DNA of 64,000 nucleotides from Ichthyophonus hoferi (Eukaryota; Opisthokonta; Ichthyosporea; Ichthyophonida; Ichthyophonidae): the NCBI GenBank assembly GCA_002751075.1, contig NAOQ01000001.1:1-64000 (forward strand), read 5' to 3'. Below the pieces are notes generated by a model. That model was given only the letters and a program-made list of their open reading frames with translations, searched no databases and was not told the DNA's origin. This document shows positions 1 through 11,300 of the stretch, one piece after another. How positions within the stretch are numbered: position 1 is the first letter of the stretch; the number at the start of each line of letters is the position of its first letter. Made by a program: the position numbers and the translations under genes.

Positions 1-89
1 TCGGTGGTCACATCAACCCACTCACCATTACGGCGGGTCTTGAAAGTAACCTTGGGAACAGCCTTGCCTTCAGAAATAGGGAACGCCAT
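1..89 (-). CDS. Peroxiredoxin-5-like protein, N-terminal fragment (runs off left edge)
   Basis: The reverse strand opens with ATG at 89-87 and reads MAFPISEGKAVPKVTFKTRR followed by NGEWVDVTT, open to the window edge. The segment KVTFKTR, a short loop, then W-x-DVTT is typical of the bacterial-type Prx5 / hybrid Prx5-glutaredoxin family, where DELF and the catalytic PGAFTPTC motif follow. Those residues lie outside the window, so the assignment rests on 29 residues. Members reduce hydrogen peroxide and alkyl hydroperoxides through one peroxidatic cysteine. The first 89 bp have no intron and are richer in G+C than the flank. No mitochondrial presequence is visible, so a cytosolic protein is inferred. 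An alternative is another thioredoxin-fold protein, but the match at W-x-DVTT makes Prx5 the best reading. Confidence 0.7.
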   Translation of the reverse strand, partial: MAFPISEGKAVPKVTFKTRRNGEWVDVTT

Positions 90-116
90 TTTAATATAAA
101 CTCTAAACAAGAACTT

Positions 117-176
117 CTGAGGGTTAAAAACTAAAAAAATTCTTTATATAGGCTGGTGCACCTAATGGTGATTGGT
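117..176 (-). promoter_or_regulatory. Putative core promoter of the peroxiredoxin gene (TATA and CCAAT boxes)
   Basis: On the reverse strand, TATATAAAG lies at 150-142, about 55 bases before the ATG. A CCAAT box (ATTGG on the forward strand at 171-175) lies about 20 bases further upstream. CCTCAGAAG near 117-123 would suit an initiator about 25 to 30 bases downstream of the TATA box. Spacing and order match a classical TATA promoter. This is pattern recognition only. Confidence 0.4.
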
Positions 177-1022
177 TTGCAGAAATTTTAAAACCATTTT
201 AAACTATCCAATAAAATAGCACTGTGCAATACAAGAAAGTTTTGATTTGCCCTTCTGTTTACCATATAAGTATATACCACGCTAGGTTCGAAAATAATAT
301 TGCCAAAGTACCTCGGTTGATATTAAAGAGTATCTATTTGTGAATAGGTATTAAATGTTGTATTGGCTATTTTATTGGCCTAAAATATGGCTCACCATAG
401 TTTAAAAATCCAATAAAAAATAATGTCTTATAAATGTTTTGGAACTATTAACACCCCTTCTGTCATGTCATGCAGTTCAGCCCCATAGGCTGTTGATAGC
501 AATACTTGGTGTCCATGCCCGAGATGCGGACGCAGGATGACGTTACACATTTTAACAATCACTTGAGTACGGTGTGACCACATGGTGAACCCATTTTTAA
601 CCAAAATTATTAAATTATATATACATATTCACTTACGCATTTAAAATTTTGGGAATCGATATCATTAGGCTTAAATATACAGCTTGTAAATATAGGTGCT
701 TATCTTATTCAATGTTAAACATTGGTGTGGTGTTACAAAGCTGAAAAAAAGCTACCTGTTGAAAAATGGGAGACATTGACTCTACAAATAATTCACGTGT
801 TAAATATGCTTGAAACCGGAGGTGTACAGGTTGCAAAATACAGCTATAGTTTTAGGAACTGCAATGTATGTAACATATCCTGCTGTGGAGTATTAAAGAT
901 GGAATGTCGATAAACAAAGATTGTGATTTTGTCGTAGCCAAGCGAAATAAACATAAGTTGGTGTCCTTTAAATATGATACCAAAAATGAGCGCCCTCACC
1001 AACTATGGTAGTGGTATAGTTG
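177..1022. other. Intergenic, nothing recognised
   Basis: AT-rich DNA. A 63-codon frame at 722-913 has no recognisable family and no splice context, so it is not called. Several CCAAT/ATTGG pentamers are present (near 207, 362, 374 and 408). Confidence 0.5.
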
Positions 1023-1425
1023 GTTTCACAGTACTGGTTTGAGGAAGTACAATATATTGAACTATCCAATGCGTGTAACAATTCCAAAAAAGGTTGCGAT
1101 TTGATGGTTAAATGACGTCATATCCCGTACAAATATATATATTGCTTAAAAAGGAGGTCTTCACATGGATTCTACAACTCTTTATTCAAATGAGTAAGTA
1201 AAAGTAACCAGATTGTCACATAGAGTTTCACAGAACTGGTTTCAAAAATACGATATATAGAATTATCCAATGCGCATAGTAACAATTCCAGAAAAGACTG
1301 CAATTTTATGGTTAATTAGACGTCATATCTTGCATAATTATATATATATATATATTCAGCTTAATAAGGAGTTCTTGTTTTCACATATGCGCTCTACGAT
1401 TCATTATTCAAATGCATAAAAAAAA
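1023..1425. repeat. Tandem duplication, two diverged copies of about 200 bp
   Basis: TTTCACAG-ACTGGTTT starts at about 1024 and again at about 1226, giving a period of about 202 bp. The two copies then share, in order: a GATATA/AATATA stretch, AACTATCCAATGCG (AATTATCCAATGCG in copy two), AACAATTCCA, ATGGTTAA, GACGTCATATC, a TA-rich run, GGAGNTCTT, TTCACAT and TTATTCAAATG. Each copy holds a conserved GACGTCA core. Function unknown. Confidence 0.75.
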
Positions 1426-3028
1426 GCAACAAAATAAATAAAATAAATAATAAATAAACAGTGATAATATGAAATAACAACTCCAACAAATATACCAGTG
1501 CGATTTAAATCGCACTGGTCAAAACCATAACAATTTCAACAAGTCATCATGATTATAGCAATATCTAGTACTGTGTTAGGACTTTAATTAGTTGGCACCT
1601 ATAATACTGCTTGAACAATCAATTGACGTTATCAAAGGGTCCATTTAATTATTTAATACCCAACAATGAATATGGGATGTTGATGGCCTCAATACCTGAC
1701 ATATAATGCGTCACTTCCGTTTTATTACAAAATTAAAAACTAACCACATATTTTCAATTTTTTGTTTAGGTATAAAACATTATCTAATTTGATATGATAA
1801 AACTGGTGATAAGGATATGAATAGTCGGTCAGCATTTTTAACTATCTTTCTATTCCTTTAATATTTTATTATCTGCCTCGACACATTCTTGGATCCATGC
1901 TTGCTTTGTTTTATCATCTCAATATGAAATGAAAGTTCTTGTAATGTTATTATTATTTAAAACTTCTCCTTATATATAAATAGTCATAAATTTATATAAA
2001 GCATGAGTATTTTTCTTTTTCTTTTTATTTAGATTGTTATAGAGGCTAAACCTTCATTAAATTATTGACTAGTTTACTTCGCTCTACAGTTCTATATATG
2101 GTAATATATCGCAGATATTTGTGCAACATGTGATTGGTTACTATTGTCCATTGCAACTGGTACGGTCTTGTACTAGACTCAGAGTCACAGTTTAATGTGT
2201 TGTACAATTGCCTGCCAATCGTAAGTTATGTTATAAATATTAAAATGCGAGAGACGTAAGAGTTCCTTTGTAACCTGTTTAAATATTTTTCATACCATCT
2301 CTGTAAAAAACCATTTTTAAAAAAAATGTAGACATTTTTCGTCTTTTAAACCCATAACTGATTTAGGTATATATTTGAATTAATTTTAAAATGCGTATAG
2401 ATTTCAAATGGACTTCACAGTTTTCTTTCCAGAGATTGCTACCGACGCGCTTTTATTGGAAAAAGCCCCCTTACCGTGCAGTATAGAAACTTGTGTGAAT
2501 TCGGCCAAAAAATATTTGTATGAGATAACACCAATAGGGCCTGGACTCTAGTCAATGCATTCAAAGCACGTACTTTTCCACCTTGATTTCTAACTACCTG
2601 ATAAAATGCTATACGAGTAGAACAAATTGGCTGTTACTCGGAAAGGGGTGTAATATTGTGCCTATCGTATTGGTACAGTAAAATTAAAATTATTCCAAGT
2701 GTTAAATATGCCTATCAGGTAGCAGAGGTCATTATACACTGTTTGAGGCAGTTCTCCATCAGGAACTGCAAGACGATTGTTATGGTCTGACTGTTGATAA
2801 ATATTTATCTACATCATGACGATTTATGGAAGTGTGGAGGGGCGCACTTTTCAAGTTCATAGTTGTTAGTAGCGGCACAAATGCCTCTATTTAAATGGAA
2901 TCCAGCTAAAGTTTAAAGAACCGGGTTAATGCCGGTAAGAGGGTTATGTGGTTGAATGGTTGTTCCGAATTTGGTCATCATGGTCGTAGTCCTTTACCAT
3001 ATAATGTTGGCCTACAAATTCTTAGTAA
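1426..3028. other. Intergenic, nothing recognised
   Basis: AT-rich sequence without a convincing reading frame, RNA gene or named repeat that I can see. Confidence 0.4.
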
Positions 3029-3030
3029 TA

Positions 3031-3735
3031 GTTAAAACAGAAATATTCAATTAACTTAGGTATTTCTTTATAAGGTTATAATCATTTAATATAATTAGTA
3101 ATTTGTACTCAAGAAAAATACCTAGTGCAATCTATTGGTGCTCAACGGCAGAGGTCCTGCATATGTTTTGGGGTTCAGATAAAATAACTCGTTGCTTGGG
3201 CATTCTGCCTAAGAGAAGTCTTGCTGAATTGCTTAATAATTATTGGAAAGAATAAGTCGAGGCAAGAGCGTCCCGGTGACCTATGTTTCTTTAGAAGAAG
3301 AGGAAATACCGAATTCAGGGGCGTTTAAATGTCTTCTTGCATACATGGAGAGCAGATATGTTCAGACATATTTTTATTATGAAGCAAATCAGCAGGACTT
3401 GTCTTAGACAGGATGCCTAAGCAACGAGTTATTTTATCTGAACCCCAAAACATATGCAGGACCTCTGCCGTTGAACACCAATAGATTGCACTAAGCTATT
3501 TTTCCAGACGGCATACGCAATAATAACTGCTAATAATATTAAATGATTATAGCTATCTAAAGGAACACTAAATTAATAAAATATTCCTGTTTTAACAATA
3601 ATAAAAATGTCAGCATTATTGTACTCCTTGCATGCAAAGAGACACGTTAAATTGTTCCTTAATTTGGTATTATCTCTCATTCTAAACGAATATAAGTTAC
3701 AGGAACGTTCGTATCTCTACTTATTATTCCCAACA
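3031..3735. repeat. Interspersed repeat family, copy A, arranged as a long fold-back
   Basis: The left arm (about 3031-3236) starts GTTAAAACAG and includes CAATCTATTGGTG, GGCAGAGGTCCTGCATATG, TTTTGGGGTTCAGAT and GCCTAAG. The right arm (about 3382-3596) is its reverse complement, ending CTGTTTTAAC. About 145 bp of unrelated spacer separates them. After the right arm (3597-3735) the sequence continues as the 3' half seen in copies B and C, from AATAATAAAAATGT to TACTTATTATTCCCAAC. The inverted order suggests a head-to-head duplication or nested insertion of the same family. No transposase frame is visible. It could be a non-autonomous DNA transposon or fold-back element. Confidence 0.75.
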
Positions 3736-3978
3736 TGGTTGCAGAGAAAGCTTAAATAGTTTACTATGGTCTCAAAACCTGGTAATTCTATTAAGTCAAC
3801 AATCTACGAATGCCGAAAACACTTCGCCCCAACCCTATATTCATTCACTGACCTCAACGTGTGGAGAGACGATTTTATTACATCTATACACTGTCTTCAA
3901 ATCTAAATTTGAACTATCAACATTTTCAGCATCAAAGCCACACTAAGGTAATGTGCAAACAACTGGGCAACATCCACC

Positions 3979-4066
3979 TACCAGACGCCAGACGCCAGAC
4001 GCCAGATGCCAGATGCCAGAGGTCAGAGCCCACAACAGAGCCAGAGCCAGAGCCAGAGCCAGAGCT
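3979..4066 (+). repeat. Two adjoining minisatellites (7-bp and 6-bp units)
   Basis: CCAGACG/CCAGATG units run about six times, then after a short bridge AGAGCC units run about five times. The array makes a low-complexity open frame rich in PEPEPE, which I take to be a by-product and not a gene. Confidence 0.85.
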
Positions 4067-4292
4067 AATGCAAGCAGGAACATTTAACATACAGTTTGGT
4101 CAGGTGTCTTGCATTTTTTATTATTGGGTATCAGGCCACGGTCACGTCTGAAAGCCATCAGGAATTATCTAGTTCATTTAGTGAGCCACAAGCCTACAGC
4201 TAAGTAGTCACCATGTTAAGGTTCTTTTCATGTTCCTTTTTCATATTTTTTATGCCATAGTTAAAACAAGTCCGTCTAGACCAAGGGAAAGT

Positions 4293-4682
4293 GCTAAAAC
4301 AGGAATGTTTTATTAATTTGGGATTTTATTTATGTAGTTATAATCATTAAATATTATTAGCAATTATTATTACAATTGTGTTCAGGAAAAATAGAAAGTC
4401 ATGATGATCGATCAAAATTAAACCAGCCAATGGCAGAGGCCCTGTGACTAGATTGTAAGTCAGTTCAGATCATACATTTTGGGGTTCAGATAGTACATAA
4501 TTTAGACATTTTGCCTAAGACAAGTCCTGCTGACTTGTTTAATAATAAAAATGTATCAGTGCATATCTGTACTCCATGTACGTAAAGGGACACGTTAAAA
4601 TGCCCCTTAATTCTGTATTCTCTCTCCTGCTAAACAAACATAACTCACAGGAGCGCTCGTGTATCTACTTATTATTCCCATC
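4293..4682 (+). repeat. Interspersed repeat family, copy B (single orientation)
   Basis: This copy shares blocks with copies A and C in the same order: AAAACAGGAAT, GTTATAATCAT, ATTATTAGCAATTATT, GGCAGAGGCCCTG, TTTTGGGGTTCAGAT, GCCTAAGACAAGTCCTGCTG, TTAATAATAAAAATGT, ATCTGTACTCC, GACACGTTAAA, CTCTCCTGCTAAAC and CTACTTATTATTCCC. It gives the likely unrearranged order of the family, about 390-420 bp. Confidence 0.75.
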
Positions 4683-7009
4683 AATTAGATAGAGAAATGC
4701 AATTGTAGCACCTTCATGGTAGAAAATAACCAGGAAATATAAGCAATAACCTCTTAGAAGATATAAAATTTGTGCTATAAGGATAGCTGTAAAACAATGT
4801 TAATATATGTATACCAGTCATAAAGATGTAACTTTATTTCCATTTAGAACCTGTCTTAGCTAAAGAGCATTGCAAAACATTTCTAACTCCAGGGTTTACA
4901 TCTTTCAATAATGAATAGCTAATTAAATAATATTTTTTAATATACGCATATTGACCTCCTCAGTTTGAGATATACTGCAAATTATTGATTTGATACTGGG
5001 ATCAACAAGACAATGATCATTGCTGCTGAAATATCAGTTTCATTCTATGCTCAAAAAAGAGAGTTTGCTTTGCAAATATTTTGCCAGTCCGATACAAATA
5101 AGATTTAAACTCCAAGCCAGCACATACGTAAAACAGATAACGTACTCTAATGATTTTTATCAAAGGCCTCAAATGCTAGTTTGACACCAAGCTAGTTATT
5201 GAGCATCATATTGCAAACCAAAGTGTTGATCGGACTTGAACTATTTTGGTTTAACTGGTTTGGACTATTGCATTCTAGTGCGTAGCATTTTGACAATATT
5301 GAATGTGTACTTTACCTTTCAAATTACTATTTATCAAAATCTTTATATACAATCACTGAATCGCTTAAAATAATAAAATATCAATTTATAGGAAGAGTGC
5401 AACCGGGCCGAATATAATTGCTGTAATGTGACGATACGTCGTTGAATATTTTCTTTTTGTAGGTAATGATCTACTTCGACAATCGGACCCATTCAGATTT
5501 AGGGGCTGTACGAATGATGAAGTGGGTCTGAGCTGCCTAAGAAAAGTAATATTATAACAGCTAAAATGACGATATATGAAGAGATGTATGTCACACATTT
5601 ATGCCATATGGAGATACTGCGATAAACTAATACGGTAGTAGCTACGCCAAGGTATGGAAAAACTGGACTCCAATAGAATGTGACTAGATGGGTCTATGAT
5701 TGGTTGTTTATCTGATAGACTATTATATCAATAGATAATGTAACTGCTTTTCTTGACTACACGTGGGAAGAGGGTAATAGTAACACCCTTTCGGTATTTA
5801 TTCATGCATATATCTTCTTTATTGGTTTAGGGCTTGTTCTGTCTTTCTTTCAATATAACTTACCTTCATCTATAATAGTTTGTAACCTAAATGCTGATAT
5901 CTTGGTGTTGCAAGATCGTTAACTCCGAATGAACACGTAGTTCAAATTGATTTGTTGATACATAGTTTGCTGCACTTATATAGTTTTGGTTATAGATTAA
6001 AGATTGGATGGCATAAACAAACTTCTATCTGATTGGTTTATCCGTCAGGGAAATGTATACCTAATCAGAAAAACAACCCCTAATGTGATAAGAATTAGTC
6101 TAGGGAGAAAAAACTATTATCATGTAAACTAAATGAACAGATTTTTAGGTCAGCTGTGATTCCAATTTACAATATTACATATGGCATATGGTAATCCAGC
6201 ACTAAACTACTACAATAAACAATTTTATATATTTGTATATATTAGGAGAATTGTAATATTAAAATGTTATGCAATTATAATGCAGTAAAATTTAACATGT
6301 TACCCACTCCTATCACCAATTTACAGCCTTAAGCAAGCCCCAAAGACCTTCCAGTGTTAGTGGGAGAAAATGCAAAAGATTCATCAGATGATAGCAGCAG
6401 TGATGACGTACCCCTAAAGCAAGAAATCACAAAAAAACGTTCATGGGAGTGATTAGGATATGAACTCCTGACGATTAGAAGTGGTACCATCCTGCAAACT
6501 GACATTCATAGGTGCCGCAAGTCAAAAAAGTCATGCGAATACACAACAAAATGTAATGAATCCATGCGGTGAAAACCAAAATTGCTTTTCTCAATGAGTA
6601 TACCACTTAGACCTTGGCTAAGCGGCCACCTGTGGGAACTATTGTCCTGTGTAGTCTATGGGTGTTTCACTGCAAACGAGATCACACAGGACAAGCAGTC
6701 ACCCACAAGGACGTCCTATGACCTTTTATATGTTGTATTAGTCAATACAGATATTTATGATTGGCTCTAAGTTGTTGAACCTAGCTACATTGGTGTTAAT
6801 TAAAAGTTAGTATTGGCGATCAAACGAAGTAAAAAAGAGAAAGAAAATCAATAATGAAGGACCCACTCACACATATGAGGTATCAGTTGCAAAACTACAA
6901 AATTCGTGTAACACACACAAATACTTTTATTTAATTATATGTATGTAATAGCCACATTTTTATTGTAATATCTAATCCACCATGTGCACTCGTACATGAT
7001 AATTAGTGT
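4683..7009. other. Intergenic, mostly unrecognised; possible acidic coding scrap at 6341-6452
   Basis: A short frame at about 6341-6452 reads KDLPVLVGENAKDSSDDSSS, then DDVPLKQEITKKRSWE and a stop. This acidic, serine-rich composition resembles the tail of a nuclear protein more than chance sequence. An AG lies just before it in the context CCTTAAG, but no upstream exon is visible. Treat it as a candidate terminal exon or relic. The rest is AT-rich and unassigned. Confidence 0.25.
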
Positions 7010-7390
7010 TCAGATCTCTCGCTTGTTCAGAACTCGAAGAACTGTTTACTACCATTAAATTGTGACAAGGGTTATTATTTGCATCGTAATATATCACCCC
7101 TTACTGATCAATCTCATCATGCAATTTCCACTTTCGCACTCAAGCGAATCAAAGCATCAATTCCTTCTGAAGTAGAACAGAGCCAGTTACCTAGAGAGTC
7201 AGTATATCGGCCTTCTATAGAACCTCTACCACAACAACTAAGCCTTAAAGACAGATCCGATCAAGTGACTACTATTACCACTGGTTTAGTGAAACCAATT
7301 ATTATACGACAATCAATTGGAGACTCTGACCACTGCGGACAAAGCGCTAGAACATCCACAGATTCTGATACTTTATATACACTCTCTTAA
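7010..7390 (+). other. Dispersed ORF family, copy 1 (unknown protein, homologous to 47428-47736)
   Basis: The open frame runs from about 7007 to the stop at 7388-7390. Its segment SKNCLLPL, 10 residues, HRNISPLTDQSHHAIST, then KRIKASI aligns without gaps with TKNCLFTF, 10 residues, HNNLAPLADRTHCAINT and KHIKTGI encoded on the reverse strand at 47.4-47.7 kb. About 19 of 43 positions are identical and most other changes are conservative, so the shared ancestor was read as protein. I do not recognise the family. It has no clear start codon in a good context. It may be a relic of a mobile element or a lineage-specific gene exon. Confidence 0.5.
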
Positions 7391-8393
7391 ACGAAATATA
7401 AAAAATATATGCAAAACCCACTCATAAATACATATGGATACTTTGCTGTATCTTCCTGATAGATTCCTTAGCAAATCCTTGCACTTCCAATATATTCAGG
7501 TCAATTGCGCCAAATCAATGAAGTTTATACCGCTAAAATTATTAATGAACTTAAACTAGATATGATCACAACAATATATTCATCAAAATACAGTTGCTTG
7601 ATGCTATTCATATTTTCCTATACTGCCCTCCTCTACATAGAATCGATCAAGTATCTGATACATGTTTGTGGGAATAATTGGAAACGTACTCCTATAGTAA
7701 CTTTGAGTCTACGCATACATAAACCAATTCACCCGATAGAAACCCACTGGGTCAGTCAAATTTAATTAGACAAGCCGATGCATTCCGGGCCACCTAGCCT
7801 ATCCCAGAATATAAAACCGCACATGATCCAGAATACAAATATGCTGCAAGCCTTCCCGGATTTACTTAAGGCACTAGGCCACCTAACACACACACATTAT
7901 CATCCCTGGTGTCATCCGTCATCTTTTCCATCTACTACTCCAGTCATACAACTACATGCTAATGGATGGCCGCTGAGGATGGCTTGGCATGCACACCCAT
8001 AGCGTAAATGAGCTAAGGAGGCTGTACTCTGATCGGTGTTTTGGGGTGGCTGATTGGTAGCCAATCATATGAGCGAGTGGCTTGAGCGACCGTTTTGCCC
8101 CTAACTATTATTGGCCTCGTGTGTGCTTGGTTGTACATGAAACGTGAATTGGCCAGCAGGTACGACAATCTGCCACAATCTGCCACAATCTGCCACAGCT
8201 GCTAATAACCCTCAGTATTGGTTAAATACTGCAGCGACGTGCCCAAGGCAGATCCACCAAGCAATAAACCACCTTGATCTGGCAAGGTATATTATATATA
8301 TGGCTACCTCACACAGTCTCCTGTTTGTGCACACCAGCTTAGGGACTCATGCGAAATATACACGTCACGGGTACAATGAATGTATTCATTTCC
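7391..8393 (-). other. 3' flank of UPF1, probable 3' UTR in the part nearest the stop
   Basis: From about 7740 to 8393 the sequence is richer in G+C than normal intergenic DNA here, which suits transcribed sequence. No AATAAA is seen on the reverse strand, but ATTAAA (forward TTTAAT, 7762-7767) could serve as a poly(A) signal. A 10-bp unit CAATCTGCCA is repeated three times at about 8166-8196. Open frames at 7505-8410 on the forward strand show no family match. The 3' UTR limits are inference. Confidence 0.3.
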
Positions 8394-11300
8394 CTACTGG
8401 GTATACATAGAGTCTTGGGACAGCATCCCACCCCCATGTATAAGGTAGTCGTCCGCATAGCTCTCCTGCGACAGACCGCCACTCATAGTCATGTTGTCAA
8501 ATTGGGCCAAGGAGGCATCATCCTGGCTCTGGTAAGTGAGGTCTGCCTGACTGGCGCCATCCTGGCTCATCATACCCACACCATCTTGACCAGAATACCC
8601 ATAACCCCTAGTACCATTCCTGCCGCTTCGTTCTTTTTTAGGACCCTTGTTATTGGAGCGTCTGCCCTGGTTGAGTGAAGGAATAATCCCAGCTGAGGTG
8701 TAGGGCTGATAGTAGGCACCCTGTGAGAGAGGGAGGAAGACGGAGGAAGGCATGGGGAGAGAGGAGGTAATGGCTGCAGTCTCGGGCGTAATAAAACCTA
8801 GATGATCATGAGTACGGAAGTAATCAGGAGCACATACAGGAGGGAAGGAAGACTGGGTCAAGGGGGCGGCAGTGGATGGGGGAGGTTGAGGCCCTCCCAC
8901 AGAGCCTGTGGACTCCAGAGGCTGAAGGTCCTGAGTGGTATAGGTCATGGCTGGGACAATGTATCTAGTCCTCATGCGATTAGGACGGGATACTTGCAGA
9001 CCCGACACCCTTAGGTTGTTGAGAGGGCCTTCAACTAGGCAGTCGTGGTCTTTATAGTAAAGGATCAGTGAGTTCCACAGGGGTTGTTTGGAGAGGATTC
9101 TGGCATTGCCTACCACGATGGTACCGTACTTGGCACGGGTTAAAGCCACGTTAAGACGACGGGGGTCGTTAAGGAAGCCAATACCTTGATGCTCGTTACT
9201 ACGTACACAGGTTACAATAATAAAGTCCTTCTCACGGCCCTATGTGAAAAAAAAAAAAAAGTTGATGAGCACATACATATTGTAGGTGTTAAACGTATAA
9301 AAGATGTTGGCAATTTTATTGTAAATACATGTGGACGCAAAAGCACACCTCCGTCACTATAGGCCACACCCCGTGTTTGTTCTATACCTCTCATGTTCAA
9401 AAATTAATAATGAAAGCCTACATGTGTGTATCAGAGACAACATCAAACACGTCGATTAATACATATAGGTTAATCATTAACCAAGCATAGTAAAATATAG
9501 AATAACATGCAATGATAAATATAGAAGATAGAATGTGAAAGTCTTACGACATGAAGCAATACTACACAGTGTAAGAGGACATTACAACTAGACAAGTTTT
9601 CTCATATGCATACAATTATGCACATGCCCGTTTAAATATAGCCCTTGTTTCATGGCATAGACGTATCAAGATAGACACATGCGTGCCATATGGTTATATA
9701 ATATATAATGTAAATTAATAAATACCTCAAAGGATACCAAAAAGAAGGAAAAATAAATAATATGAACAGAATGATTGAGGTATGCTAAACAAAGCAGAAT
9801 GTGGAATAGAAGGCTGCCCAGCCATAGTAGGAGTCAAAAGATTAAACAATATTATGAAGATACACAGGGCTACGTATGCATGCACAACTACTTGTATAGG
9901 GATAGATAGAGTATAGTATGGTACAGTAGAGTATATAAGGAATCCCAACAAGAGCTAGATAAACACATGAAAGAAAAAAGAATCCTGCACCCACCTGGAA
10001 GGCATCTACTGAAGCCACCTCAATGGCCTGGTAGAGTGAGGAAGCCATACTACCGTTGAACTGCATGTATTGCTCAAGATAACTGCGTTGTCCTTCATAG
10101 GGGGTAATCACTCCTATCTGGTCTGGCTTCACTCCAGCCTTTAGCAAGCGTGTTACTACCTTCTCGACATTACTAGCCTCCGTGCGGTTGAGATAAGATG
10201 TGCCTGGAGAGAATCATTTATTAAAAAATAGTATAATATAGTATAGTATAGTATAGAATAAAGAGATGTTATAAATGAAATCTTGGCGCGGATAGTAATG
10301 GAGCTAAGAAGAAAATAAAAAAAGATGGTATACTATTGTTATTATTCCTATTGCTGTTATTTTTTTTTATTACCACTGCTACTATTATTATTACAGGAAG
10401 AAGTAAAGGGTGGTTGGGGAGAGAAGAGTAATGTAAGTAGAGTAGAAAAACATAGGTCTAACCTATAGAATCATTATGTATAAGCACTAAGAATAACTTA
10501 CCGGATGAAGATATTTCCTCCTGTCCTACAGTATAGTAGAAGAACATAGGCACCTTAGGGGAAGGCCAGGGAAAATCATAGTCGGTCTCCCTCTCCATCT
10601 CACTTACACCATTTTGTAGTGTCCCTTCGTAGAACATGTCGGAACTGAACTGGGCTAGCTTAGGGTGCATACGGTACTGGACCTAGATACAAGGGAGGAG
10701 TTAAACAACCACTCATTGGGTATTACATTGGTGTTATTGATGTCATCTATCAACTATATCATCACACGCTCTTCTTCTTTCTATCTCACGCATTCTTACT
10801 CTTTCTCTCTCTTTCGCTTCTCTAATTCAACTCTATTATAAAACTACAACATATCTAGACAATAACACCAATATTACTTATAAATATCGTCACTTAGACC
10901 CAATACATTATTAATGTCTTTCCCTACTCTGCCAAACTTACAGCATCAATACCACCAATTGTATATATACAGACTTGACAAAGTGAAACGAACAATGGGA
11001 TTAATATAGAAATGGAGAGAAGGGCAAGAAAAAAAACCCCATGAGATATATCAGGCTGAACGGCGTTATGTATCCATAATAGAAAGATGTTGTGTCAATG
11101 TATACATTGAAATATACATGATCATAATATCATAATACATACATAATGCATAGAGTAATAGATTTACAGCTCCTACCTGCAGACGGATCGGTCTAATACC
11201 CAATACAATCAGTCTCTCAAACAAAGACTGGGAGAGGCCAGCCTTGGCGGCCTTCTTGCACATAATCACCGGGCCTAGTTGACAGTGGTCCCCTACCATT

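Noticed and set aside
8349-9014. Forward-strand open frames over the last UPF1 exon
   Set aside because: They are antisense shadows of the conserved UPF1 C-terminal coding sequence.
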